Source of the DNA: a virus
IMG/VR virus record: IMGVR_UViG_3300027784_000014
Span: 1 to 33,045 of that record
Length of the DNA: 33,045 bases
Reading direction: 5' to 3' (one strand)
Numbering within the stretch: the first letter of the stretch is position 1; each line of letters opens with the position of its first letter. The position numbers and the translations under genes were made by a program. Positions 6,884-14,806 of the stretch are shown in pieces. The notes under the pieces are model-generated. The model had not been told where the DNA came from, searched no databases, and saw only the letters and a list, made by a program, of their open reading frames with translations.

Positions 6884-8782
6884 TTAATCATTAACGGGTA
6901 TTGCATGGAAAACGGTATTCAAAACCCTTCTTTCGCCATCTATCGTTACTTTTACATTTTCAACTGTAACATCAAAGATTTCCCATCTTTGCGCTTTGTT
7001 TATTAGATATTCTGCTTCAGACGGGTGAGCAGATACACTTTGAATTAATACACCATTGTCGTAACCTTTCGGTAAATGTAATTTTAATTGTGATCCTTCA
7101 TTTTGCACGAAAATACCTTCCCGATATGATGCACTCATAAAAGATTTATCTTGTCCCCTTGTACCAACAACAGTTTTCTTTAATTTTTCAAAAGCCCCTG
7201 TACTTGTTTTGCTCAATGTGTCTTCAATAGCTTGTTCTACTAAAACTTGCAATTTCTTTGATGCATCAACTCCAATATCTTCTTGTAATATATTTTTAAT
7301 TAAGCTATGTTTATTATGTCTCAATATTATTGTGTCAGAATCTAAAGGAGGTGCTTCTCTAATTAATTCAGATATTGCGTCCGAATATTTTCTAGCTAAA
7401 TTCTTTTGTTTTGTAGTTAGCCCTTCCAACTGCCCTCGATTATACCTATTTACTGTTTTGTACTCAGATCCTGAGTATTTTTTAATAGCTTGTATTTGAT
7501 CTTTCGGTGCTGAATTAAGGTGTTTTGCTTGCTTTGCTTTAAAATCTGCCAAAACTTCAGTATCTTGATCTTTAAGCAATTTGTATTTTTTCGTGTCGAC
7601 GCTTGTTGCTGCTGGTTGCGTCAACTTAGCTTTTTTATTGACAATTGGCGATTTCGTTTTGAGCTTTGTCCACGATTTTAATGTTTCTGCTCCTTTTATT
7701 CCTACTCTTTTAGCAATACTTTCCCTGCTATACTGCCTTGCTAGAGTCATACCATATTCATTTTCAAAACTTTCTAATAAAACCCTTTGCTTCTTTTGAT
7801 AATGGCTTATCTTCGCTCCTGATTTCTGATATTCTTGCGGAGTTATTGCAGTCGTTTGCCTTTTCTTCCATCTACGAATCTGCCTTTCATTGTACCTTTG
7901 TGCTTGCGTGTATCTATATTGTTCTTTTGCTCTAATTTTTTCTAAATGTGTTTTAGGTTTTGGCCTTTGTGGATCCATCAAATCTTCATGATAACCTGTC
8001 AAAGTATGCGCACAATTTGGATGAAATAAACCTTCTTCTATCGCAACTTCTAATGGCAAATAGCTTAAATCACCACCAATTGACAACACTTCATTTTCAA
8101 ATTGAACACAAGTCGGACAAGCACCTGGATGAGCAGATATAATTACTAAATCATTGCCTGTTTCTGCCTGCCTGTCAATATGTCCTTGAACAGCAGCTCG
8201 CATTGTAACAGTTCTCGTTGACATTTCTGCATAGCTTGCTGCTTCCCATTTCCTTCCTGCTTTATCAACAAAACCTGTTAATCCTTCATCTGCCATCATA
8301 TTTAACATTCGTTGAGCTGCCTTTTGTCTTGTCTCTGTACCTGCTAAAACCGCGGCACTCACTTCCGCTTGTATTCTACGAAAATTGTCTTCTGCAGATC
8401 GTAATATTTGTACCGAAGTTCCTGAAATAGCTTTATTGTGCTCCATTACTAGTCTTTGCACAGATCTTGGAACTGCTATATCTTTCAACGCCGTCTTTGG
8501 TAATCCTAAATCTGTTTCAGCGCTTCCTACTCCTGTTCTATAAGAGTCCATCAACCCGTCACTAATTTCTGTATTATGAAGTTTGTCCGTATCTTTTTTT
8601 ATCTTCTCTAAATCTTTTCTAAGTACAGTTATTTCCTTTTGTTTTCGTTCCGTCCAACCTGGTTCTGTAATTCCTCGTTCCGTTCTTTTTCGAACTGCCT
8701 CCATCATTTGCATTTCGCAATTAGAATAAATTGTGTATGCTTGATCTGCCAATTCTTGATTAAAATGGGGATCAATTGCCAT
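6884..8782 (-). CDS. MuF-type minor capsid protein fused to ADP-ribosyltransferase domain
   Basis: The start is placed at MAIDPHFNQEL, nine bases after AAGGGG, giving 632 aa. Residues 1 to about 270 match phage minor capsid protein 2/MuF: helical N-terminus, STRTVTMRAAVQGHIDRQAE (about 188-207), ISAHPGACPTCVQFENEVLS (215-234) and HPNCAHTLTGYHE (254-266), a Cys/His set typical of this family. After a basic linker, residues about 430-632 look like an ADP-ribosyltransferase exoenzyme: Arg488 (IILRHNK), the S-x-S motif SFMSAS (547-552), and the ExE glutamates at SEAEYLI (Glu589, Glu591). MuF proteins sit at the portal and can be delivered with DNA, so the C-terminal part is a candidate injected effector. 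Targets are unknown. Confidence 0.85.
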   Translation of the reverse strand: MAIDPHFNQELADQAYTIYSNCEMQMMEAVRKRTERGITEPGWTERKQKEITVLRKDLEKIKKDTDKLHNTEISDGLMDSYRTGVGSAETDLGLPKTALKDIAVPRSVQRLVMEHNKAISGTSVQILRSAEDNFRRIQAEVSAAVLAGTETRQKAAQRMLNMMADEGLTGFVDKAGRKWEAASYAEMSTRTVTMRAAVQGHIDRQAETGNDLVIISAHPGACPTCVQFENEVLSIGGDLSYLPLEVAIEEGLFHPNCAHTLTGYHEDLMDPQRPKPKTHLEKIRAKEQYRYTQAQRYNERQIRRWKKRQTTAITPQEYQKSGAKISHYQKKQRVLLESFENEYGMTLARQYSRESIAKRVGIKGAETLKSWTKLKTKSPIVNKKAKLTQPAATSVDTKKYKLLKDQDTEVLADFKAKQAKHLNSAPKDQIQAIKKYSGSEYKTVNRYNRGQLEGLTTKQKNLARKYSDAISELIREAPPLDSDTIILRHNKHSLIKNILQEDIGVDASKKLQVLVEQAIEDTLSKTSTGAFEKLKKTVVGTRGQDKSFMSASYREGIFVQNEGSQLKLHLPKGYDNGVLIQSVSAHPSEAEYLINKAQRWEIFDVTVENVKVTIDGERRVLNTVFHAIPVND

Positions 8783-8794
8783 TAATATCACCCC

Positions 8795-10330
8795 TTATTC
8801 TTTATTTTGCATTAATTCTTGATTAATTCCAATTGATTCAGGTTCATCAAACCCACCGATCATATTCTCTTCTTTAATTCTTTCGGTTTCTGCAATAATT
8901 TGTTCCTCTTCCCAATCCGGATGCAATATTCTTACCCTTGTTTCGATACTTACTGCTTGCGCTTCGGCTAATAATTTAACAGAATTTGCAACTTCATTCC
9001 TATCATTCAAAACACCATCATTGAATTCAACTGTTGCTGTTAATTCAGGATTAATTTTACCCCTTAATTCATATCGATAAACCAGCATTATTAATTGTAA
9101 TAGCCTTTGAATTGCTGGTCTCCAATAACGTTCTTTCTTGCCCTTCGTGACAAAACTTTTTCTTTCCCTGATGTGTAATGCCAACCCTGATTCGGACCTG
9201 CCTTCAATCCTCAATCCGAAGGACTGAGGGCTATATCCTGCTCCACTTACAATCCTTTCCATCAGGTTTACGCTAGTTCGTTCAAACTCTTCTGCTCGAA
9301 TTGAAAATTGTTGTGGTGTAATTTTATTTCCTTCAATTGTCGGGTCCATATCAAGTTTTGTATATAGCATTTGATCTAAATTATACCGAAAACCTGTATC
9401 TGATCGTTCTAAGAATTCTTGTGGAATAAGAATTTTCGCTTGTGCTAAAGCAACATCTTTCATCCAACAACTATACGTTTCATCTAAACTGTCCATTAAA
9501 CCTTCTTGCCCGCAATAATCAGATCTGCCATGATTGCTTCCTCTGTCTATTCTATTTGGACGAATGTTTGGAATGTAAATTGCACACAATTCATCAACAT
9601 TCAATTCAACAAAATCCTGCAGCCCTTCTGTTTCTTCAATTGAATCAATTGGAACAACATAACCCAATCTATCCGATGTTCCTAAGTACAATGTGTATTG
9701 GATTAATCCTTTATTGTACTTTTCTAACAGTCTGTATGTTTTGCTTCCGTCCTTTTCTATTCTTAAAACCTTCCAAAACGTGACTGCAGTCAATACACCA
9801 AACTTAAACTCTGGAATCGCGTAATCTGCTTGCTCAATTACAGGAATAGGGAACTTCGAAACCTCTTCATCCCATGCTAATTTAATATAAACTCCACCAA
9901 TACCTGCGCATGCTTCTGCTCCTTCATAAATCTTATTAAAAAATTGAACAGTTCGATCATCTAACAATTCAAGCAATGTTTCTTGCGTTTGCTTTGCTTC
10001 ACTTGCTGCCTTTTCTATATTCGCTTCTGAAATACGAATTGTCGGCTCTTCTGCAAACAATAAACTAGCCGACGTTTCTGCAATGTCACCTGCGAGTGGA
10101 ACATGCAAGTATATTTCACCTTGATTTTGTATTTGCCTTCCCCAAAAATTGCCGTCATTACTTAATTCTTTTCCCATATTAGCCGGCAAATGCAAGTTCA
10201 TATAATTTGTATAAAAGTTTGCTAATACTTCTGATGATCCTGAGTACCATGACGAATGTTCTGCCATTTTCCAAGTTAAATGATTCATTGGAGGCCAAAG
10301 CATATTCTCTTCAATCTTCAAATTCTCCAT
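8795..10330 (-). CDS. Portal protein (SPP1 gp6/A118-like)
   Basis: The start at MENLKIEENMLWPPMNH follows AAAAGGGGTG; length 511 aa. Features of Firmicute phage portals: WYSGSSEVLANFYTN near the start, ADIAETSASLLFAEEPTI (about 85-105), a beta-rich clip/stem region with IGGVYIKLAWDEEV, then long helices (RIVSGAGYSPQSFGLRIEG and LALHIRERKSFVTKGK) and a C-terminal crown helix region. It forms the dodecameric DNA channel at the capsid vertex. It is placed between terminase and MuF genes, as usual. Confidence 0.9.
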   Translation of the reverse strand: MENLKIEENMLWPPMNHLTWKMAEHSSWYSGSSEVLANFYTNYMNLHLPANMGKELSNDGNFWGRQIQNQGEIYLHVPLAGDIAETSASLLFAEEPTIRISEANIEKAASEAKQTQETLLELLDDRTVQFFNKIYEGAEACAGIGGVYIKLAWDEEVSKFPIPVIEQADYAIPEFKFGVLTAVTFWKVLRIEKDGSKTYRLLEKYNKGLIQYTLYLGTSDRLGYVVPIDSIEETEGLQDFVELNVDELCAIYIPNIRPNRIDRGSNHGRSDYCGQEGLMDSLDETYSCWMKDVALAQAKILIPQEFLERSDTGFRYNLDQMLYTKLDMDPTIEGNKITPQQFSIRAEEFERTSVNLMERIVSGAGYSPQSFGLRIEGRSESGLALHIRERKSFVTKGKKERYWRPAIQRLLQLIMLVYRYELRGKINPELTATVEFNDGVLNDRNEVANSVKLLAEAQAVSIETRVRILHPDWEEEQIIAETERIKEENMIGGFDEPESIGINQELMQNKE

Positions 10331-10356
10331 TTTGTCACCCCTTTTATAATACAAAT

Positions 10357-10391
10357 AAGAAAGAAGCCCCTTTTTTAAGAGCTTCCTTCTT
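10357..10391 (-). terminator. Strong hairpin between the 64-aa gene and portal gene
   Basis: Minus-strand AAGAAGGAAGCTCTT pairs with AAGGGGCTTCTTTCTT with several G-T pairs, giving about 15 base pairs around a short A-rich loop. The downstream sequence is T-rich but interrupted (ATTTGTATTAT), so termination may be partial. It closes the small cassette begun by the promoter at 10664-10692. Confidence 0.6.
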
Positions 10392-10414
10392 CTAAAGTTC
10401 TATTCTTTATTTAG

Positions 10415-10609
10415 TTATTTCTTGAGAACCGATACCAGTCTATATTCTATTCCGTTAAGTCTTTCCAGTCTTTCAATTGCTTGTTCCGGAGTTTCGCTTC
10501 CAATTCTGCCAGTTCTAAAGCTTGCTCCCCACTTTCCATTTTTCAATTTTCGTTGAACAATGATGTCGGTTGTAACATGTCGTTTTTGGTTAGGTGTAAG
10601 ATTTGTCAT
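10415..10609 (-). CDS. Small basic hypothetical protein (64 aa) in a moron-like cassette
   Basis: The start is placed at MTNLTPNQKRH: AGAGGAGG lies seven bases upstream, whereas longer in-frame starts lack a ribosome site and would overlap the promoter region. The protein is basic, with DIIVQRKLKNGKWGASFRTG and TPEQAIERLERLNGIEYRL, suggesting a strand-strand-helix fold. Own promoter upstream and hairpin downstream separate it from the terminase and portal genes. Function unknown. Confidence 0.65.
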   Translation of the reverse strand: MTNLTPNQKRHVTTDIIVQRKLKNGKWGASFRTGRIGSETPEQAIERLERLNGIEYRLVSVLKK

Positions 10610-10617
10610 TTCTAATT

Positions 10618-10629
10618 CCTCCTCTGAGA
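10618..10629 (-). promoter_or_regulatory. Leader hairpin motif over ribosome site (64-aa gene)
   Basis: Minus-strand TCTCAGAGGAGG immediately before the start region. The upstream TCTC can pair with the GAGG of the Shine-Dalgarno sequence. One of at least four CTCAGA-GGAGG leaders in the window. Confidence 0.45.
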
Positions 10630-10663
10630 TCCTGTTTGTTTGTAATTTCCTTATCTTGATTCT

Positions 10664-10692
10664 ATTATACACCGTTATTGCTGATTTGTAAA
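10664..10692 (-). promoter_or_regulatory. Sigma-A-like promoter TTTACA-17-TATAAT
   Basis: Minus-strand TTTACA (10687-10692), 17-bp spacer, TATAAT (10664-10669), placed directly after the large terminase stop codon and upstream of the 64-aa gene. Confidence 0.82.
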
Positions 10693-10698
10693 CCCCTA

Positions 10699-12033
10699 TT
10701 ACGAAACTTTTTCATCTTTTTTAATATTTTTTTTCATTAGATTTCTTTGCCACACTTTTCTTGTACCATTCACTACATATCTTAATGCATCCATTGCATG
10801 ATCGTGCTGTTTTAATGGTTTGTCTTCACCACGTTCTTGTGCTTTTGGATCCCAACTATAAGCCGACAATTCTTTTATCGTATTTTCACAATGCTTTAAC
10901 ACTCTAAACATATCATTGTCCATTAAACTGCTTATTAGCTCAATTCCTTTTAATACAGTATTGTCTGCTTGTCGTATTTTCCGCTCCCCTTCTTCATGTA
11001 ACTGCAGCATAAATCCTTTTGCAGATGGATCAATAAAAGTGTGCTCGTTATTAACCGGCATTCCTTCAACACCATTCTTTACCTTCCATTTCATATATTC
11101 TTCTGAATATTTGCTTGGCGATTTTTGTATTAGCTGACTTTTTCCTTCATGGTAATACTCATCTAAAATATACAATCTGCCATCACTGCCTAATCCAATT
11201 AATACATAAACAGTAGCATTCGATTGTCCGTAATCTATTCCAATCCACTTCTTTTGTATTTTTACTTGTTGCGGTACTTGCTTTATGATCATTGATTCAT
11301 CAAACATGGAATATATAACACCTTCTGCAATGCACCAGAGTCCCAATATAAACCTGTTATAAAATATGCCACTAAACATCCTTTTGTACTTATTTTTGAC
11401 CTGCTCTGACAGGCTTGGATTATCGTCAAGTTGGAATTGTAACCTCCATGCATTCTTATCTTCCAATTTGTCTATCCATTCTAACTTAAACCAATGAAAT
11501 GGGCCGTCGGGATTGCAGTTAAACCACATTTTGCTTTCTTCTATTGAACATCTCGCAACTGCTTGATTCACAAAGCTTTCTGGCATCAACGCAACTTCAT
11601 CAAATAGGAATCCAGCCAACGTAATTCCTTGTACTAAATCTTGTGATCTTTCGTCTTTACCTCCAAAAATATAATAGCTATTTCCTTTTCCATTCTTGCT
11701 TATAAAAAATGCCGAACTGCCTTCTGCATCGGTCACCTTTCTTATCTTAAAACCTCTTAAATACAATATCGTTTTCAATGGAATCCATACATTCCGTTTG
11801 AAACTGCCAATTGTCTTTCCAGCCATTCCAAAGTTCTTATCTTCAAAATTATTCCAACTCCAAAGAATAAAACTTAATGACATGATCAATGTTTTACCGC
11901 TTCTAATTGCACCATCACAAACAATTGCATCTTTGTAATTCATCGGGCTTTCGCTATCCCACCATGTAAGAACTTTCAATTGTTTTTTGCTAAATGGCAT
12001 AAACTTGAATGCGATACTGCGCTTATCTGCCAT
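10699..12033 (-). CDS. terL: Terminase large subunit
   Basis: The start at MADKRSIAFKFMPF is preferred because AAAAGGG is nine bases upstream; an in-frame ATG nine bases earlier abuts the ribosome site. 444 aa. ATPase domain: Walker A GAIRSGKT (41-48), Walker B GFLFDE (141-146) with catalytic Glu. Nuclease domain (RNase H-like): WIGIDYGQSNATVYVL, EHTFIDPSAKGF, and DHAMDALRYV near the C-terminus, which supply the metal-binding acidic residues. This is the PBSX/SPP1-like Terminase_3/6 type. The protein cuts concatemers and powers DNA packaging. The coding start overlaps the end of the preceding small zinc protein. Confidence 0.95.
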   Translation of the reverse strand: MADKRSIAFKFMPFSKKQLKVLTWWDSESPMNYKDAIVCDGAIRSGKTLIMSLSFILWSWNNFEDKNFGMAGKTIGSFKRNVWIPLKTILYLRGFKIRKVTDAEGSSAFFISKNGKGNSYYIFGGKDERSQDLVQGITLAGFLFDEVALMPESFVNQAVARCSIEESKMWFNCNPDGPFHWFKLEWIDKLEDKNAWRLQFQLDDNPSLSEQVKNKYKRMFSGIFYNRFILGLWCIAEGVIYSMFDESMIIKQVPQQVKIQKKWIGIDYGQSNATVYVLIGLGSDGRLYILDEYYHEGKSQLIQKSPSKYSEEYMKWKVKNGVEGMPVNNEHTFIDPSAKGFMLQLHEEGERKIRQADNTVLKGIELISSLMDNDMFRVLKHCENTIKELSAYSWDPKAQERGEDKPLKQHDHAMDALRYVVNGTRKVWQRNLMKKNIKKDEKVS

Positions 12034-12038
12034 GCAAA

Positions 12039-12353
12039 TCATCCCTTTTTTCTTGTTCTGTTTTTATACGATGGACTTGCTTTTGTTCTGCAGTTATGTG
12101 TACAAAATCTATGAGTTGCTGTTGTTGGATTAAATACTTTCCTGCAGTCTTTATTTTTGCATTGCCTTGGTTCATAATGTTTTTTACCATATTTATTATT
12201 AACGTTTTTATCTAAATCTTCATCTTCATCTTCTTCAATAACACCCAAATGCTTTTCATAGAAACTAATGCCCACTTTTTCTGATTCTAATTGTTCATCT
12301 TCTTTCTCATTTATACTTTTAATTAATACATCAATATCAATGTATCTGCCCAT
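12039..12353 (-). CDS. Small zinc-finger-like protein between terminase subunits (104 aa)
   Basis: The C-terminal half contains CKNKDCRKVFNPTTATHRFC and then THNCRT, a C-x4-C ... C-x3-C set consistent with a zinc ribbon followed by a basic tail. The N-terminal half is acidic (VIEEDEDEDLDKN). The ribosome site is weak (AAAGGATGAAGTGA). The gene ends in the start region of the large terminase, so translation may be coupled. Function unknown; a DNA-binding accessory for packaging is possible. Confidence 0.65.
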   Translation of the reverse strand: MGRYIDIDVLIKSINEKEDEQLESEKVGISFYEKHLGVIEEDEDEDLDKNVNNKYGKKHYEPRQCKNKDCRKVFNPTTATHRFCTHNCRTKASPSYKNRTRKKG

Positions 12354-12366
12354 TCACTTCATCCTT

Positions 12367-12744
12367 TCATCTATAATAATAAGCATATTTTTCTTCTATT
12401 TCTAAATACCTTTTATACTTATCAAACAACAAATTACATTCGTTTCTTATTTTCTCTTCCATGTTCATATAATCTTTTAACAGCTTTTCTGCCTTTTGCT
12501 CATCCATTCCTTTTGCTTTGTTATACTCAATAGCAATATTATGTTTTTTCAAATTCATTTGTTTTATGTCTTCATTTAATATTGAACAAATATATTCCTT
12601 CTTACAAGCTGGACAATCAAACTTACGTATCTCTACTTCATCATCCCACAAATCCCTATGTTCATCCCTTAAATTAGCATATAAAGTAATTTCATTTCCT
12701 TTTATTTGATGTCCACAACTATCACAAACTATCATTAACGCCAT
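12367..12744 (-). CDS. Zinc-ribbon protein with coiled coil (125 aa)
   Basis: The start is placed at MALMIVCDSCGHQI (GAGAGGTG six bases upstream). CDSCGHQI and FDCPACKKEYIC make a two-knuckle zinc ribbon in the first 60 residues. The rest is a long charged helix (KAKGMDEQKAEKLLKDYMNM and following). This resembles many uncharacterised phage zinc-ribbon proteins with transposon-like or DksA-like heads, but no specific family is recognised. Confidence 0.65.
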   Translation of the reverse strand: MALMIVCDSCGHQIKGNEITLYANLRDEHRDLWDDEVEIRKFDCPACKKEYICSILNEDIKQMNLKKHNIAIEYNKAKGMDEQKAEKLLKDYMNMEEKIRNECNLLFDKYKRYLEIEEKYAYYYR

Positions 12745-12852
12745 TCTAAACACCTCTCTTGTGCAAGATAAACAGCTTAATACCTTTTTTTATTCACGTC
12801 ATCTCTCTTTGCTCTAACTGCGCATCGTTTAATTAATTTATAATACTTATAC

Positions 12853-13125
12853 TCATTTACGTTTTTCATGTAAAGCTATTTTCCTTCTTACTACTGTATC
12901 AAAATAATAAAACCACAGTTTGTATGCTTTTTCTTTCAATTGCTCTTCATTATCTATTTCTTTTAGCAGTCTTGCATCTATGCTGTTTGAAATATAACGA
13001 ATTAGTGGACCTGTACTTCCACAATCAGTGCATTCAATATAATAAAACACATCAGTTCCTATTATCTTACTACTTAGTTTTGTTTGTCCGACTTTCGCAC
13101 AGAATGGGCAACAATTTTTTAGCAT
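12853..13125 (-). CDS. Lar-like restriction alleviation / zinc ribbon protein (90 aa)
   Basis: CCPFCAKVG near the N-terminus and YYIECTDCGSTGPLIRY about 25 residues later, followed by a helix with an aromatic patch (KAYKLWFYYF), match the layout of the Lar restriction-alleviation family (CPFC ... YYVxCxxCGxxGP ... W). Lar of the Rac prophage modulates type I restriction-modification. Whether this homologue does so is unknown; many phage zinc ribbons with this layout are named Lar-like on sequence alone. It is the first gene after the small terminase subunit. Confidence 0.65.
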   Translation of the reverse strand: MLKNCCPFCAKVGQTKLSSKIIGTDVFYYIECTDCGSTGPLIRYISNSIDARLLKEIDNEEQLKEKAYKLWFYYFDTVVRRKIALHEKRK

Positions 13126-13150
13126 ATTTTCCCCTTCTTTCTATTTTCTA

Positions 13151-13852
13151 CTATTCATCGGTTTCTTTATCATCATACTCTTCTATAATTTCTATGTCTT
13201 TTTCATCATCCCAAACTTGTTCTGCTGCTCCTTTTAACGCTTCAATAAATCCATCGTCTTCTACTTCATCAAACTCTCCGAATTTCTTTTTCTCAAGTTC
13301 TAATTTTTCACGTGCTAGTTCAAGTTTTCTTTCCTCAATAACCTGCCGCCAATCCTTCGGCATCAAATCAAAATAATTTTCTAATTTTGCCAATGCTGCC
13401 ATTTTATCTGCCATTTCGACGGTTATTCCATCTCTGCCTTCGCTAATCTTTTTTACAATCTGCCCATCAACTTTATCTAAATCATCAATTACTTTTAATT
13501 TGCCCCTACTATCTAAACAAACATATTCTGTAATATCTGCAAATGCAATTTTGATATATTGATCTAATACATCTAAAGCAGTCACATGACATTCTTCCGA
13601 TACTTGAAACTTTAACCATGCAATATACCGTTGAATCTTCGGCTCTCTCTTTAATCTCCAACCGGTTAGGTGCGCCGATGTTGGTGCATATCCCGCTTTG
13701 ATTGCTGCAGTCTTTTGATTATACGTTTTAACATAGAATTCTGCAAAGCGAATTTGCTTTTGCTTCATACCTTCCTGTGCTTCTTCTTTCGTCATAAATT
13801 TGATTTCGTCATACGACTCTTCTAAATATCGTTTTGCATAATTTACGTACAT
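13151..13852 (-). CDS. terS: Terminase small subunit
   Basis: A 233-aa protein. EGMKQKQIRFAEFYVKTYNQ, KTAAIKAGYAPTSAHLTGWR and KIQRYIAWLKFQVSEECHVT match the Terminase_2 family: an N-terminal helix-turn-helix that recognises the packaging site, then a helical oligomerisation core (ALDVLDQYIKIAFADITEYV). The C-terminus is long, charged and coiled-coil (KLELAREKLELEKKKFGEFD) with an acidic tail. It is separated from the large subunit by three small zinc-ribbon genes. Confidence 0.92.
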   Translation of the reverse strand: MYVNYAKRYLEESYDEIKFMTKEEAQEGMKQKQIRFAEFYVKTYNQKTAAIKAGYAPTSAHLTGWRLKREPKIQRYIAWLKFQVSEECHVTALDVLDQYIKIAFADITEYVCLDSRGKLKVIDDLDKVDGQIVKKISEGRDGITVEMADKMAALAKLENYFDLMPKDWRQVIEERKLELAREKLELEKKKFGEFDEVEDDGFIEALKGAAEQVWDDEKDIEIIEEYDDKETDE

Positions 13853-13897
13853 TTCCTTTCGCCCCTTGTTATTAAGGAACGACTCTGCATCCCTTCG

Positions 13898-14257
13898 TTA
13901 TTCTAAGTATTCTAACCGCTGTTGTCTATAAACTTTTTTCGTTAACAACTTTTGATCCATTTGATCTTTGTAAGCTTTTACTTTGCAAGTGCTACAATTG
14001 TACTCTTGATTGATAAAAAATGATTTATGAAACTGTTTACATCGTTCGCAGAATTCCTTCATGAACTTATCTTCTTCCAACCCTGCATAAATATCAATTA
14101 TTACACTATCATTCTCATTTGTCCATATTTTTATAAATGAATCTTTCAACTTATCTTTACTTACAATATATTTTGCAATCCATTTACACGCTTTCCAGTA
14201 TGCTTCTTTTCTTGTTGGAGCCGAAAATTCTTGTGTATAGAATTTACATATTTTCAT
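13898..14257 (-). CDS. Hypothetical protein with zinc-ribbon pair (119 aa)
   Basis: The N-terminal two thirds is a mixed alpha/beta domain starting MKICKFYTQEFSAPTRKEAY, a pattern seen in phage proteins with the APTRxEA helix. CERCKQFHKSFFINQEYNCS followed by TCK gives two C-x2-C knuckles, so zinc binding is likely. The ribosome site GGGGGAG is strong. Gene lies between a 3D-domain protein and the small terminase. No function can be assigned. Confidence 0.6.
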   Translation of the reverse strand: MKICKFYTQEFSAPTRKEAYWKACKWIAKYIVSKDKLKDSFIKIWTNENDSVIIDIYAGLEEDKFMKEFCERCKQFHKSFFINQEYNCSTCKVKAYKDQMDQKLLTKKVYRQQRLEYLE

Positions 14258-14274
14258 TATGCTCCCCCTTCTTT

Positions 14275-14802
14275 CTAAAGCACTATTTGTACAACTTTTT
14301 CTTTAATGCCCCATCTTAAAGCTTCATCATAGGTGTCGAAAAACAAATCAATTCTTATATTTTCTTTATCACCTCGCAATGCTCCTCCTGTGTCTTGTAT
14401 TTCTACAACTCCATAACCTGGAACTTTGACTTTTGTGCCGTACGGCAATCTTGTTGGATCAGCAGCTGCAAATCTGCTACTTGGCATTTTTCCTGTCGAT
14501 GTTACCGAAGGATTATTGTCAGCACACATTCCTGATTGATTGTCAAACGGTGCATATCCAGTCACAATTGCTTCAATTTTTTTCAATTCGTTTACCTTTT
14601 CTTCGCATCTGTTCTTTTGCAGATTCAACATTTCTTCGTATAATTGTTCTTTGAATTCAATTTCTTTGTGCTGCTGTTCTATTTTTTCTTTTGCCTCTTC
14701 TAAAGCACTTTCTATTGATTTCAACATAAAATACACCACAACTAAACTAACAAAACAGAAAATCAATGCAATCAAACAACAAATAAATCTATCTTTGTTC
14801 AT
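14275..14802 (-). CDS. Membrane-anchored 3D-domain protein (putative peptidoglycan-acting)
   Basis: 175 aa. Residues 7-27 are a single hydrophobic segment (CCLIALIFCFVSLVVVYFML) with two positive/negative N-terminal residues. A helical coiled coil follows (about 28-72). The C-terminal 90 residues are a 3D domain: VTGYAPFDNQSG, then TSTGKMPSSRFAAADPTRLP, YGTKVKVPGYGVVEIQDTGG and RIDLFFDTYDEALRWG, including the three conserved aspartates (ADP, QDTGG, RIDLF). The 3D domain is related to MltA lytic transglycosylase and Gram-positive stationary-phase muralytic proteins. It should face the outside of the membrane. It lies far from the lysis genes, between RNase H and terminase. Confidence 0.82.
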   Translation of the reverse strand: MNKDRFICCLIALIFCFVSLVVVYFMLKSIESALEEAKEKIEQQHKEIEFKEQLYEEMLNLQKNRCEEKVNELKKIEAIVTGYAPFDNQSGMCADNNPSVTSTGKMPSSRFAAADPTRLPYGTKVKVPGYGVVEIQDTGGALRGDKENIRIDLFFDTYDEALRWGIKEKVVQIVL

Positions 14803-14806
14803 TCAA

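Noticed and set aside
12754-12852. Small gene between two zinc-ribbon genes
   Set aside because: All start codons in this gap lead to stops within a few codons, so nothing coding is supported.
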